Source: Methylocapsa sp. D3K7
Lineage (GTDB): Bacteria; Pseudomonadota; Alphaproteobacteria; Rhizobiales; Beijerinckiaceae
Direction: 5' to 3'
DNA length: 64,000 bases
Assembly: GCF_029855125.1 (NCBI RefSeq)
Contig: NZ_CP123229.1
Location: forward strand, 868,001-932,000
Every line of letters begins with the position of its first letter. The first letter of the stretch is position 1. This document shows positions 1 through 8,864 of this stretch, piece after piece. Below the pieces are notes generated by a model, which was not told the DNA's origin, ran no database searches, and saw nothing but the letters and a program-made list of their open reading frames with translations. Position numbers and translations under genes: made by a program.

Positions 1-2431
1 CCAGATCGTCCTCGTCGTCGCCACCTTCTTCCTTAAGGCGGCGGGATTTCGCCCGCCGCACTTCGGGTTCGGGCCGGACACGCTTTTTGCCAGCTTCGAC
101 GATATCACGTTCCGGGCGCGGGAGAACCGGCCCTTCCGGGAACAGGAAGCCCAGTTTCTTGACACCATCTTCTTGGGTCACAACCACGACCCGCACCGTT
201 CCGCCGTTTTTCAAACGGCCGAACAGGACTTCATCGGCAAGCGGCGTCTTGATGACCTGCTGGATCACGCGCGCCATCGGCCGCGCGCCCATCTGCTCAT
301 CATAGCCATTTTCAACGAGCCAGCTGCGCGCCTCATCGGTGAGTTCGATCGAGACATTGCGGTCGGCGAGTTGCGCATCGAGCTGCATGATGAATTTGTC
401 GACGACCTTGACGATGACTTCGGCGGGCAGATGCCGGAAAGTGACAACCGCGTCGAGCCGATTGCGGAATTCTGGCGCGAACATCCGGTTGATTGCCTCA
501 AGATCCTCGCCCTCACGTTTCGTGCGGGTAAAACCATAGGCGGCGCGCGCCATGTCGGCGGCACCGGCATTGGTGGTCATGATCAAGATGACGTTGCGGA
601 AATCGACCGACTTGCCGCTGTGATCGGTGAGCTTTCCATGATCCATGACCTGCAACAAAATATTATAGAGGTCGGGATGCGCCTTTTCGATCTCGTCAAG
701 GAGCAAGACGCAATGGGGATGCTGGTCGATTGCATCGGTCAAGAGGCCGCCCTGGTCGAAGCCGACATAGCCAGGCGGCGCGCCGATGAGCCTTGAGACG
801 GTGTGCCGCTCCATATATTCCGACATGTCGAAGCGCACGAGTTCAACGCCAAGACTGACCGCGAGCTGCCGGGCGACCTCGGTCTTGCCGACGCCCGTCG
901 GTCCCGAGAAGAGGTAGCTGCCAATCGGCTTCTCGCCGTCGCGCAACCCTGCCCTGGCCAGTTTGATCGCGGCTGTCAGCGCCACGATCGCATCATTCTG
1001 ACCATAGACCACGCGCTCAAGTGTCTCGGTCAGATGTTCGAGAACCTCGGCATCATCCTTCGACACGGTCTTGGGAGGAATCCGCGCCATCGTCGCGATG
1101 GTCGCCTCGACCTCCTTGATGCCGATCGTCTTCTTCCGTTTGGGTTCCGGCAGCAGCATCTGGCTCGCCCCCGTCTCGTCGATCACATCGATCGCCTTGT
1201 CGGGCAGCTTGCGGTCGTTGATGTAGCGCGCCGAGAGTTCCACCGCAGCCTTCACCGCTTCATTGGTGTAGCGGATTTTGTGGAACTCCTCGAAATAGGG
1301 TTTCAGCCCTTTCATGATCTCGATCGCGTCAGGGATCGAGGGCTCATTGATGTCGATTTTCTGGAAGCGGCGGACGAGTGCGCGATCCTTCTCGAAATAC
1401 TGCCGGTATTCCTTGTAGGTTGTCGAACCGATGCAGCGCAGGACACCTTGCGCGAGGGCGGGCTTTAAAAGATTGGACGCGTCCATGGCGCCGCCGGACG
1501 TCGCTCCCGCACCGATGACGGTATGAATTTCGTCGATGAAGAGAATTGCCTTTTTGTGATTTTCGATTTCCTTCATCACCTGCTTGAGGCGTTCCTCGAA
1601 ATCGCCACGGTAGCGGGTCCCGGCCAGAAGCGTGCCCATATCGAGCGCGAACACCGTCGCTTCCGCGAGAACCTCGGGGACCTCGCCCTTGACGATTTTG
1701 CGGGCTAGCCCTTCGGCGATTGCGGTCTTGCCGACACCGGGATCACCGACGAGCAGCGGATTGTTCTTGTGGCGGCGGCACAGCACCTGGATGGTCCGTT
1801 GAACTTCCGGCTCGCGTCCGATCAAAGGATCGATCCGCCCATCCCTGGCCTTCTTGTTGAGATTGACGCAATAGGCATCGAGAGCGCCCTCTTTTTTCTT
1901 CGAGTCGCCGTTGTCCTTGGCATCTCTTGGCTCGCGCGCTTCGGCTTCCTCCTCGGTGCCGCGCGGCGTCCTCGAGGAATCCGTAAGGCCGGGCCGTTTG
2001 GCGATCCCATGGCTGATGTAATTGACCGCGTCGTAGCGCGTCATATCCTGCTCCTGCAGGAAATAAGCAGCATGGCTCTCGCGCTCGGCGAAAATCGCGA
2101 CCAGCACATTGGCGCCGGTGACTTCCTCGCGCCCGGAAGACTGCACATGAATGACTGCTCTCTGGATGACGCGCTGAAATCCCGCTGTCGGCTTGGCATC
2201 CTCGCGATCCTCGCTGACCAAATTGTCGAGTTCCTGGTCAATATATTCGCGAAGATTTTTTCGCAGAAGATCGAGATCGACGGAACAGGCCCGCAGCACG
2301 GCGGCGGCGTCCCCATCCTCGGTCAGACTGAACAGCAAATGCTCAAGCGTGGCATATTCATGATGCCGTTCATTGGCGATGGCCAAGGCCCGGTGCAGCG
2401 ATTGTTCGAGATTGCGGGAGAACGACGGCAT
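1..2431 (-). CDS. clpA: ATP-dependent Clp protease ATP-binding subunit ClpA (3' end outside window)
   Basis: This AAA+ unfoldase feeds substrates, including N-degron proteins handed over by ClpS, into the ClpP protease in the cytosol. The reading frame is open for 810 codons from an ATG at 2431 and leaves the window without a stop. The N-terminal Clp_N repeats begin with [10 protein letters not shown]. The first Walker A ([11 protein letters not shown]) is near residue 228 and the second (GPTGVGKT) near residue 509. The visible C-terminus is basic, then acidic ([16 protein letters not shown]). E. coli ClpA has 758 residues, so little should be missing. The start lies 13 bases after the clpS stop, so the two genes form an operon. 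Confidence 0.97.
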   Translation of the reverse strand, partial: MPSFSRNLEQSLHRALAIANERHHEYATLEHLLFSLTEDGDAAAVLRACSVDLDLLRKNLREYIDQELDNLVSEDREDAKPTAGFQRVIQRAVIHVQSSGREEVTGANVLVAIFAERESHAAYFLQEQDMTRYDAVNYISHGIAKRPGLTDSSRTPRGTEEEAEAREPRDAKDNGDSKKKEGALDAYCVNLNKKARDGRIDPLIGREPEVQRTIQVLCRRHKNNPLLVGDPGVGKTAIAEGLARKIVKGEVPEVLAEATVFALDMGTLLAGTRYRGDFEERLKQVMKEIENHKKAILFIDEIHTVIGAGATSGGAMDASNLLKPALAQGVLRCIGSTTYKEYRQYFEKDRALVRRFQKIDINEPSIPDAIEIMKGLKPYFEEFHKIRYTNEAVKAAVELSARYINDRKLPDKAIDVIDETGASQMLLPEPKRKKTIGIKEVEATIATMARIPPKTVSKDDAEVLEHLTETLERVVYGQNDAIVALTAAIKLARAGLRDGEKPIGSYLFSGPTGVGKTEVARQLAVSLGVELVRFDMSEYMERHTVSRLIGAPPGYVGFDQGGLLTDAIDQHPHCVLLLDEIEKAHPDLYNILLQVMDHGKLTDHSGKSVDFRNVILIMTTNAGAADMARAAYGFTRTKREGEDLEAINRMFAPEFRNRLDAVVTFRHLPAEVIVKVVDKFIMQLDAQLADRNVSIELTDEARSWLVENGYDEQMGARPMARVIQQVIKTPLADEVLFGRLKNGGTVRVVVVTQEDGVKKLGFLFPEGPVLPRPERDIVEAGKKRVRPEPEVRRAKSRRLKEEGGDDEDDL

Positions 2432-2444
2432 GGGCTCCAACCTC

Positions 2445-2804
2445 TCACTTTTTTTCCATGATGCACTGCAGGGGGTGCTGATGCTTGCGCGCGTGATCCA
2501 TGACCTGCGTCACTTTCGTCTCGGCGATTTCATAAGTAAAAATCCCGCATTCGCCGACGCCATGCTGATGAACATGAAGCATGATACGGGTTGCCTCTTC
2601 GGGGCCTTTGTTGAAGTATTTCCTCAGGACGGAAACGACGAACTCCATTGGAGTGTAATCGTCGTTCAAAAGCAAGACGCGATACATGTTTGGATGCCGG
2701 ACTTGCGTCTTCGGACGCGTGATCACAGCGGTGCCGGAACCGGGGCCGCCCTCTCCCGGCGGCGTGTCCTTGGCGGCGGCGAAGACCGGGTAGGTCGGGA
2801 TCAC
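2445..2804 (-). CDS. clpS: ATP-dependent Clp protease adaptor ClpS
   Basis: ClpS is the N-recognin adaptor that binds the ClpA N-domain and delivers N-degron substrates. The conserved core is complete: [17 protein letters not shown], then [15 protein letters not shown], and [13 protein letters not shown] towards the end, closing with [10 protein letters not shown]. The frame stays open upstream to 3149, but that extension ([10 protein letters not shown] and onward) does not resemble ClpS. No ATG lies between it and the core. I chose the GTG at 2804, which gives 119 residues, the usual family length. No clear ribosome-binding site supports it, so the 5' end is uncertain. It is followed directly by clpA. 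Confidence 0.93.
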   Translation of the reverse strand: MIPTYPVFAAAKDTPPGEGGPGSGTAVITRPKTQVRHPNMYRVLLLNDDYTPMEFVVSVLRKYFNKGPEEATRIMLHVHQHGVGECGIFTYEIAETKVTQVMDHARKHQHPLQCIMEKK

Positions 2805-3339
2805 TGAGGCGCAAACCGCGGCGGCCTGGCGGAATCCGGCACGAGCTGAGCCGTCCTCCCGCTCATGCCAACCGCCGGGACTGCCAACTTGGCAGTCGCG
2901 CGCTGGGCAACCGTTTGAGTGCCACGCCCTACGATTCGTCAAGACCAAACCTCGCCCGTCAAAGATATTCTGCCCCGGCGATTTCGCCAAGGGGCGGACC
3001 GTCCATGAATAACCCGCGAGCCATGCCGGAAAAAGGGAATCGGCGTTCAGCGCCGGCACCTCTCGATCCTTGATTCTAAGCTTACATCGGGTTCGCTTCT
3101 TGAGCCATATGCGTTTTTTGCCAACGCGCGAGGTTTGCGCTTGTTTCATGCCCCGGCATGACCGCCTCTCCTAAAAAACAGGGGGACCCGCGGCGACGAA
3201 TCAAGAAGGGCCGCACACCGCTGACGGCGGCGGACGGCCCTTCAAATTTTGGGGAATGTGAAAATTAAAGAGAAGGATGCGGCATCGTGTCGTGGTAACC
3301 CATTGTCGGCGGTCACCAAAAATGTTGCTCCGCTCAATC
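2805..3339. other. Gene-free interval upstream of clpS
   Basis: This 535-base stretch holds only the out-of-family 5' extension of the clpS frame and one strong hairpin (3205-3243). The clpS-clpA promoter should lie here, but I could not pick a convincing -35/-10 pair. Confidence 0.5.
3205..3243 (-). terminator. GC-rich hairpin downstream of the long phasin gene
   Basis: A perfect 9-bp stem, GAAGGGCCG at 3205-3213 with CGGCCCTTC at 3235-3243, encloses a 21-base loop. It lies about 95 bases after the stop of the minus-strand phasin gene. The tail read on the minus strand (TTGATTCGT) is only weakly T-rich. On the plus strand the stem is followed by AAATTTT, so the direction of termination is not certain. 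Confidence 0.5.
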
Positions 3340-3978
3340 CTACGTCTTCACACCAGGCACTTTCGTGACGGGCGGCGCGTCCTGCAGGAACGCCTCTCCG
3401 AGTTGACGGCACGCGAGTGCGTTCATGTTTAAGAGATGCGCCATAAATCTGGCATAGGCTGACTTGGCATAACAGTTCCGAAGCTGAACCGCGTTCTCGA
3501 AGGATTTGGCGGTCAGTACGGCGCCCGCAAATGAGGCTCTTGCTTCAAAACAGCTCCGCGAATAATTGGCCGCTTCCCTCGCGAACAGCCGCGCGTTTTC
3601 AGAATAAGAGGTGGCAAGGGATTGAGCCGCCCGCAAACTTTCGTCGCCGAGTTCTTCGAGAACTTCGAAATCATCGGCCAGGGCGGCTTCAATGACTCCC
3701 GTCACCGGATCAACCGGCGATTCGTCTTCCTTCACTCCGGCCGCGTTGATGACGGATGGGACGCTGGGTTCCACTTGGATTTCTTCGGCGGCCACAAGAG
3801 CGGAGTTTTCCTCGGCCGCGTGAAAGGAGTCTTCGGGGGCGGGAAGACTCGCTTCAGCGGCCGGAACAGTCTCTTCCTTGGTTTCTACAGTTTCTTCCTT
3901 GGTTTCTATTGCGGGATTCTCGTCCGCCAATGGCACCCCGGCACCAGGGACTTCTGCGCGGCGGCTTTTTCTGGCCAT
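3340..3978 (-). CDS. Phasin-family protein with long acidic N-terminal extension
   Basis: This is a 212-residue protein starting at the ATG at 3978, six bases after a strong ribosome-binding site (AAGGAGGCG). An upstream in-frame extension to 4293 exists but looks non-coding. Residues 1 to about 110 are low-complexity and rich in Glu, Ala and Pro, with a near-perfect internal repeat (TKEETV twice). Residues about 110-205 form a helical phasin_2-type domain (SLATSYSENARLFAREAANYS). Phasins coat polyhydroxyalkanoate granules. It is the first of three phasin-type genes in a row, but much more divergent than the other two, so the substrate or granule role is inferred. Confidence 0.8.
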   Translation of the reverse strand: MARKSRRAEVPGAGVPLADENPAIETKEETVETKEETVPAAEASLPAPEDSFHAAEENSALVAAEEIQVEPSVPSVINAAGVKEDESPVDPVTGVIEAALADDFEVLEELGDESLRAAQSLATSYSENARLFAREAANYSRSCFEARASFAGAVLTAKSFENAVQLRNCYAKSAYARFMAHLLNMNALACRQLGEAFLQDAPPVTKVPGVKT

Positions 3979-4397
3979 GTTATACGCCTCCTTCGGCAAA
4001 TAATGCTCGCCGCCAAAGGCTTGTGGCGGCGTCGTTTTCGGCCAAGTAAGGATGGCATCCCAAATGGGAGACGCGCGCAATCGCAATGAAACATGTTGCG
4101 CCAGGCGGAGGCCGGCGGCAAGAACTCCGTCCGTCGCTGCGTCATGTGCCCTTACGGCGTCAGAAGGCACGAGCTCCGTCCTGGAAATGGCAAGGCAAAA
4201 TCTGCGGTGCGGAACCAAGCTGAAAAGACCCGCCATTTGTGGCGGGATCAAAGTGACCGCAGCCCATGATCGCATCGCGATGGACGCGCTCATGGCCTAG
4301 CCTGAGTGTTTGGCTGATCTGACCTAAAAGTTTTGCAGCTGTTGGATCAGACCGAGGTTTGTGAGGGCTTAAGCCTTAGGCATCATGCAACGAAAGC
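3979..4397. other. Gap between phasin genes 1 and 2
   Basis: This 419-base interval carries a hairpin terminator for the next phasin gene (4222-4246). It also carries the ribosome-binding site of the downstream phasin gene (AAGGAGGCG around 3985-3993). Short frames here lack codon structure or family resemblance. The 34-base promoter module of the other two phasin genes is absent. Confidence 0.5.
4222..4246 (-). terminator. Rho-independent terminator for phasin gene 2
   Basis: Read on the minus strand, a 7-bp stem (CCCGCCA / TGGCGGG, 4-base loop) is followed at once by TCTTTTC. It sits about 150 bases past the stop of the 113-aa phasin gene. Confidence 0.65.
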
Positions 4398-4739
4398 TTA
4401 GTTCTTCGCAGCCTGCACCTTGGCCAACGCCGTCTCGATCGGCTTGAAAGCTTCCTTGGCTAGGCTTGAATACAATTCGCTAAGCTTGGTTGCTTCCGCG
4501 ACGAAGCCAGCACAGGAATTCTTCCAATAATCGGTCTGGATCTGGATAGCGCTTTCATAAGACTTGGCGCCGAGCAATTTTTCCACGAAAGCAGTGCTGC
4601 TTTCGAAGGATTTCTTCGAATAATCGGCTGTTTCCGTTGCGATAGCTTGTAGAGACTTGGTGAACGAGGTTGTCGCCGCCGCGGCCGCGTCGAACTGTTC
4701 CTTACCAAACTTTTGGAGGTCTTCTGCTTCGTAGCCCAT
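4398..4739 (-). CDS. Phasin (phasin_2 family, PHA granule-associated protein)
   Basis: This 113-residue protein is of typical short phasin_2 length. It is almost wholly amphipathic helix, with the signature TKSLQAIATETADYSKKSFE around residues 27-46 and FVAEATKLSELYSSLAKEAFKP near the C-terminus. Phasins of this type bind the surface of polyhydroxybutyrate granules and set granule number and size. The ATG at 4739 is preceded by AAGGACGA. It is closely similar to the 110-aa phasin at 4975, evidently a tandem duplicate. The two genes also share a 34-base promoter-proximal repeat about 100 bases upstream. Transcription ends at the terminator at 4222-4246. Confidence 0.92.
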   Translation of the reverse strand: MGYEAEDLQKFGKEQFDAAAAATTSFTKSLQAIATETADYSKKSFESSTAFVEKLLGAKSYESAIQIQTDYWKNSCAGFVAEATKLSELYSSLAKEAFKPIETALAKVQAAKN

Positions 4740-4840
4740 AAGATTCGTCCTTCATTGTGTGAACATCAGCGTTTGAATATTGTCACTTCCGTCATCAAGC
4801 TTGATCACGGCCGCTAATATCGCAAGGATTGACAACAAAA

Positions 4841-4886
4841 ATCATAATGCATCGCACAAATCACGTCAAGGTGATGTTGCGCTGCA
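4841..4886 (-). promoter_or_regulatory. Phasin gene 2 promoter with shared 34-base module
   Basis: On the minus strand this reads TTGACG, a 17-base spacer, then TATGAT, a near-ideal sigma-70-type promoter about 100 bases before the phasin start. Positions 4853-4886 match 33 of 34 bases with 5408-5441 in front of the neighbouring phasin gene. The shared part covers the -35, most of the spacer and a TGC-rich element upstream of the -35 (TGCAGCGCAACA). TGC-rich operators are known for the PHA repressor PhaR in Paracoccus. Assigning this element to PhaR is inference. Confidence 0.7.
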
Positions 4887-4903
4887 GCATGCAGACCGGA
4901 GCC

Positions 4904-4920
4904 TGACATCATAGATGTCA
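4904..4920. repeat. 17-base perfect inverted repeat
   Basis: TGACATC, three bases, GATGTCA. It lies between phasin gene 3 and the promoter of phasin gene 2. It could be a regulator site or the remains of a terminator; no T-run follows on either strand. Confidence 0.5.
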
Positions 4921-4974
4921 TGGCCGATTTATACTTGTGGCAAGTCTGGTACTCTTCGGCAAGACTTAGAACCT

Positions 4975-5307
4975 TCATCCCTGGACCTTCGAATACACTG
5001 ATTCCACGGGTTTGAAAGCTTCTTTTGCGAGGCCGGAATAGAGTTCGCTCAGTTTTGTTGCCTCCGCGACAAAGTCAGCGTAAGCACTTTTCCAATATTC
5101 CGTCTGGAGCTGGACCGCACTCTCGTAGGACTTGACGCCGAGCAGCTTTTCGACGAGAGCAGCACTCTTTTCGAAGGATTTTTTCGAATAATTCGCTGTT
5201 TCCGTTGCAATCTCTTGTAGAGATTTGGTTACATTCGTTGTCGCGGCGGCAACAGCCTCGAACTGTGCTTTACTGAATTTTGGGATATCTTGGAAATTTT
5301 GCGTCAT
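4975..5307 (-). CDS. Phasin (phasin_2 family), tandem paralogue
   Basis: This is a 110-residue phasin from the ATG at 5307, preceded by the purine-rich AGAGAGAGAC. An in-frame extension to 5412 exists, but it would run through the promoter module, so it is rejected. The protein parallels the 113-aa neighbour along its whole length (TKSLQEIATETANYSKKSFEK, then FVAEATKLSELYSGLAKEAFKP). Expected role: polyhydroxybutyrate granule surface protein. The duplicate pair has separate promoters with the same upstream module, which suggests parallel regulation rather than an operon. Confidence 0.92.
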   Translation of the reverse strand: MTQNFQDIPKFSKAQFEAVAAATTNVTKSLQEIATETANYSKKSFEKSAALVEKLLGVKSYESAVQLQTEYWKSAYADFVAEATKLSELYSGLAKEAFKPVESVYSKVQG

Positions 5308-5395
5308 TGCGTCTCTCTCTTGTTTAACAAGCCAGCTTTCTCTTCGCGCAAACAACTTATAAAGCGCTATGCGCATCGCGAGCCGACCGGTGACG

Positions 5396-5441
5396 TATTT
5401 AGTGCGCCGCACAAATCACGTCAAGTTGATGTTGCGCTGCA
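5396..5441 (-). promoter_or_regulatory. Phasin gene 3 promoter with shared 34-base module
   Basis: On the minus strand this reads TTGACG, 17 bases, TAAATA. Positions 5408-5441 match 33 of 34 bases with 4853-4886, at nearly the same distance from the start codon (101 versus 114 bases). The TGC-rich element upstream of the -35 is conserved. Confidence 0.68.
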
Positions 5442-5583
5442 AAATAAATCAGATCCGCGACCTTAATTCCGGCTCGCTAACGGGGCCTTAACTAAGCGGT
5501 AACCGCGTTCGGCTAGCTTTCCCGAGGGAGATCACCAGGCGGGCCGTCAGCCCGGCGCTGGTCGAGGAGCAGAGACGCCAAAC

Positions 5584-7263
5584 ATGTTGAAGCCAAACGC
5601 GACGTTTTGCCGCAATGTCATGGCCGCAGGTGGAGCAGTTTGCGCTTTGGCCATGGCGGGCGTCCTCGCCTCTCCCGCTGAGGCCCGTCATTGGCACGGC
5701 CATCACCACTCCGCGCATCATGAAGGCCGCCGGCATCACGAAGCGTCCATCCGCTACCACCATCATATCCATGCAAGCAGCGCCGCGACGCATATCGCGT
5801 CCATCGTTGTCGATGGAAATTCGGGCCAGACGCTCTATGCCCACAATGAAAACGATTTGCGCCACCCCGCCTCCATCACCAAGGTGATGACGCTTTATCT
5901 TTTGTTCGAGCAGCTCGAAAAAGGCCGCCTACGGCTCGACAGCGACATCCAGGTTTCCTCCTTTGCCGCCGCGCAGAAGCCAACCAAACTTGGTCTCCGG
6001 CCAGGTCAAACGATTGCCGTCGACGATGCGATCAAGGCGGTTGTCACCCGTTCGGCGAATGACATCGCAGTGGCCATCGCCGAATCCATCGGCGGCGACG
6101 AGGACAATTTTGCCAGACTGATGACTCTCAAGGCCCACAGCCTTGGAATGAACGATACGCATTTCGCCAATGCCTCAGGACTTCCCAATGACGCGCAGAT
6201 CACGACGGCGCATGATCTCGCAATCCTCGGGCGGGCCATCCAGGAGCGTTTCCCACGCTACTATCATTATTTTTCGACGCATGCCTTCTATTACCACGGC
6301 GCCACGATCATGAATCACAATCATCTTCTCGACCGGGTCGAGGGGATGGACGGTATCAAAACTGGCTATACCCGCGCCTCCGGTTTCAATCTGCTGACCT
6401 CGGTCAAACGCAACGGCCGCTATATCGTCGCCGTCGTGCTCGGCGGCGCGAGTGCCGGGGCCCGCGACAGGATCATGGCCGATCTGATCGAAGACCAGAT
6501 CGGCAACGCCGCGACGATCCGCACGGCATCTTATGCCGGGTCCGGCACCAATCCGCAAAGCGCCGAAACACCAATGAGCCAGGATGCGGTGAGCCAGGAC
6601 GCAAGGTCCCGGACCCGGGAACCGCAACCGGACAAAGAACCAGCTCTCGCCTATGCGGCAAGCGCGCAGAAAGCAGATGCCGCGCTCGACCCGTTCCAGG
6701 TTGCATCGATCAACGCGGATATTCCAGCTGAAAGACCTCGCCCGGCCTATGTTTCGGGTTCGGGGAAATCCGGCGCGCTTCAGACCCGCGCCGATGCTGG
6801 TGACAATCCCTGGAAACAGGCAAGTCTAGATGGTTCCACCGTCCGCAGCCGTCCGGGGCAAATGAGCGGCGTCACGAGTGCGACGCCCTCCGCGACACGC
6901 GCCGCGACGAATCCTCCCGCAACGAAATCGCGCGGCGGCGATCAAATTGCCTCCGCGATCCAAAACTCGCCGTATGGCGGTCTCGTCAAGATTCCCTATG
7001 GCCGTCCGGCGGCAAAGGCCGATAGCTGGATGATCCAAATCGGCGCCACCCCGGATGTCGACAAGGCAGCGGAACTCCTCGCCCGCGCCAAATCAGAAAG
7101 CCCCAAGATCCTGATGGCCGCGCAAGCTTTCACGGAAAAGGTACAGAAAGGCTCGGAAACCCTTTACCGGGCGCGCTTCAGTGGCCTCGAAGCCGAGAGC
7201 GCCGAACGCGCCTGCAAAAGTCTCAAACGTTCGGGATTTTCCTGTTTCGCCACAAAAAATTGA
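5584..7263 (+). CDS. D-alanyl-D-alanine carboxypeptidase (S11 family) with SPOR domain
   Basis: This periplasmic penicillin-binding protein trims the terminal D-Ala from peptidoglycan stem peptides. An N-terminal signal sequence (about residues 1-35, ending SPAEA) leads into a strikingly His-rich stretch (about 36-62, HWHGHHHSAHHEGRRHH). The S11 catalytic domain follows: SxxK is SITK at 97-100, SxN is SAN at 157-159, KTG is at 259-261. After a long Pro/Ala/Ser-rich linker, a SPOR-type domain (about 480-559, DSWMIQIGATPD...) should target the protein to denuded septal glycan. The ATG at 5584 follows GAGGAG. The His-rich segment could bind metal; that is speculation. Confidence 0.92.
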   Translation: MLKPNATFCRNVMAAGGAVCALAMAGVLASPAEARHWHGHHHSAHHEGRRHHEASIRYHHHIHASSAATHIASIVVDGNSGQTLYAHNENDLRHPASITKVMTLYLLFEQLEKGRLRLDSDIQVSSFAAAQKPTKLGLRPGQTIAVDDAIKAVVTRSANDIAVAIAESIGGDEDNFARLMTLKAHSLGMNDTHFANASGLPNDAQITTAHDLAILGRAIQERFPRYYHYFSTHAFYYHGATIMNHNHLLDRVEGMDGIKTGYTRASGFNLLTSVKRNGRYIVAVVLGGASAGARDRIMADLIEDQIGNAATIRTASYAGSGTNPQSAETPMSQDAVSQDARSRTREPQPDKEPALAYAASAQKADAALDPFQVASINADIPAERPRPAYVSGSGKSGALQTRADAGDNPWKQASLDGSTVRSRPGQMSGVTSATPSATRAATNPPATKSRGGDQIASAIQNSPYGGLVKIPYGRPAAKADSWMIQIGATPDVDKAAELLARAKSESPKILMAAQAFTEKVQKGSETLYRARFSGLEAESAERACKSLKRSGFSCFATKN

Positions 7264-7306
7264 CACTGCCGCCGCGCCCGGCTTGGCCGGCTTTACTTGG
7301 ACCACT

Positions 7307-8026
7307 TTAATGACGCCGCATCAGCACGTCCTTGGCTTGGTTGACCCGCGCCGCCAAATCCGTCGACCCCCCGTGATCGGGATGCAATTTCTTCATCAAG
7401 GAACGATGCGAACGGACAACGTCCTCTTCCGACGCGCCCTTTTGAAGTCCCAACACTTGATACGCCTCATCTTCGGACATGCGGCCGGGACGGCGGTTCG
7501 TGCCTCGACGCCCAGAGCTGCCCTGGTTCTGCGTTGCCGCACGCCATCCGGCAAACCGGCGGTCGAGATAGGCTTCCACAAGACGGGCGCCCTCGGGGTC
7601 GTCCTGGCAGCAGAGGTCATAGAGGGCTTCACATTGCGGTCGCGTCATTGAATCGAGCGTTCTGCCTTCATCAGGTCCCGCGAGAACCATTCCCCGCATT
7701 TTGCCGCTGTCGTGATCGAGTTCCATCTCGATCATCGCCGATCTCACGCAGGACGCTTTCTTCTGTCCTGGGCGGCCGCCTGGTCTGAACATTTGAAAAA
7801 GCGATCCGTTGCGCATTCCGAGCAACCAGGCGCCAAGCCCGCCTAGACCTAACGCCATGTCGAAACGTCCCCGTAACAATAGCAAGAGCGCCAAGGCGAG
7901 CGCGACGCCGCCGCCGCCGCGCCGGATGACCAGCGCAAGGGAAGCGGGGTTCGACTCAGCGAACGCCCGCAGCGCGCGGAGCACGAGAAAGAACAGTAGA
8001 ACACCGCCGAGAAGATAAACGATCAT
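7307..8026 (-). CDS. Membrane-anchored J-domain protein
   Basis: This 239-residue protein has two hydrophobic N-terminal segments (about 2-18 and 40-68), a middle region with no recognised motif, and a C-terminal J domain (about 183-239). The HPD tripeptide is in LHPDHGG. The layout, membrane anchor first and J domain last, resembles the Tim14/DjlA-like proteins that recruit Hsp70 (DnaK) to a membrane. The gene lies 12 bases after the VWA gene on the same strand and is probably co-transcribed with it. Client and partner are unknown. It ends convergently with the carboxypeptidase gene. Confidence 0.82.
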   Translation of the reverse strand: MIVYLLGGVLLFFLVLRALRAFAESNPASLALVIRRGGGGVALALALLLLLRGRFDMALGLGGLGAWLLGMRNGSLFQMFRPGGRPGQKKASCVRSAMIEMELDHDSGKMRGMVLAGPDEGRTLDSMTRPQCEALYDLCCQDDPEGARLVEAYLDRRFAGWRAATQNQGSSGRRGTNRRPGRMSEDEAYQVLGLQKGASEEDVVRSHRSLMKKLHPDHGGSTDLAARVNQAKDVLMRRH

Positions 8027-8038
8027 TCGCTGCGTCCT

Positions 8039-8752
8039 TTAGCGCATCTGCGCCAAAAGATGGTCCGCCGCCACCGCGCTGCGGGCCTCAAATTCGAGCG
8101 CCAGGCGGCCGCCGGCAGCATAGGCGGCGGCGGCCGAAAGCAAAGCGACGAGCCGCTCTGGAGAGGACAGATCAAAGGTGGCATAGGCGCCGCCAGTCAA
8201 CTGCGCAATCTTGCGGAAAGCTTGCTCGGCGACCCTATCGCGCCCCTCCTGAAAGACAAAAGCCTTCACGCCCATGAGCCCGAGTTCAGCAGCGAGCCCG
8301 GCCAAAATATCGAGCTTCTCTTCCATGGCATCACCAACGAAAACCACGGCGCCGACCGGTGTTTTCCGGGTTTCATCGAGCGCATGCCGCAAAACTTTTT
8401 CGATCTGGGTCTGGCCTGCGCCGACATTGATCTGGCTCATCAGGAAGGCCAAGCGCTGTCCGCCCGCGACGAAACGCGAGGCCTTGCATTCGGACAAGCC
8501 CCGGTAATACACAAGCTGGACATCGAGGCCGCCATGCGCCGCTGCCGTGGTGAACATGCGCCCTTGCACGCTTTGGGCAATGTCCCAGGTAGCTTGCCGG
8601 CTCATCGTGGCATCGAGGGCAAAAATGAGCCGTCCCCGGCCCGAATCGGACGCCGCGGGCAGTTTCCCCGCGGTTTCGAGAAAACCATCGATATCCGACT
8701 TGCTGCTGGACTTTGGCACGGCGACCGCGCCTTTGTCCCTTGACTGACTCAC
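8039..8752 (-). CDS. VWA-domain protein
   Basis: A cytosolic protein of 237 residues without a signal peptide. After a Ser/Lys-rich N-terminus, a von Willebrand A fold begins near residue 41 (LIFALDATMS). Its MIDAS motif is DxTxS at 47-51. Further conserved-looking parts are the acidic strand VGAVVFVGDAME and a Gly-rich loop with TGGAYATFD. VWA proteins of this kind bind a metal and a protein partner. The partner here may be the membrane J-protein just downstream; that link rests only on the 12-base spacing. No enzymatic role is evident. Confidence 0.75.
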   Translation of the reverse strand: MSQSRDKGAVAVPKSSSKSDIDGFLETAGKLPAASDSGRGRLIFALDATMSRQATWDIAQSVQGRMFTTAAAHGGLDVQLVYYRGLSECKASRFVAGGQRLAFLMSQINVGAGQTQIEKVLRHALDETRKTPVGAVVFVGDAMEEKLDILAGLAAELGLMGVKAFVFQEGRDRVAEQAFRKIAQLTGGAYATFDLSSPERLVALLSAAAAYAAGGRLALEFEARSAVAADHLLAQMR

Positions 8753-8864
8753 CAGGCGCCTCGCGCGCTAAAAATTGACCCTTTATAGATCGTGCTTTCC
8801 GGGCCAGACGGCAAGTATTTTCCCAAGCAGGTGCCTTTGGTGCGTCGCAAAACCCCGGCGGGCA

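Noticed and set aside
2530..2814. Second frame over clpS starting with ATG (94 codons)
   Set aside because: The ClpS core lies in the other frame; this one is a shadow.
2805..3149. N-terminal extension of ClpS to 234 residues
   Set aside because: Not like any ClpS N-terminus, rich in Arg/Trp/Cys, and about twice the family length.
5488..5502. TTAA-N7-GTAA resembling a CtrA box before the carboxypeptidase gene
   Set aside because: One half-site deviates and a single such match is expected by chance.
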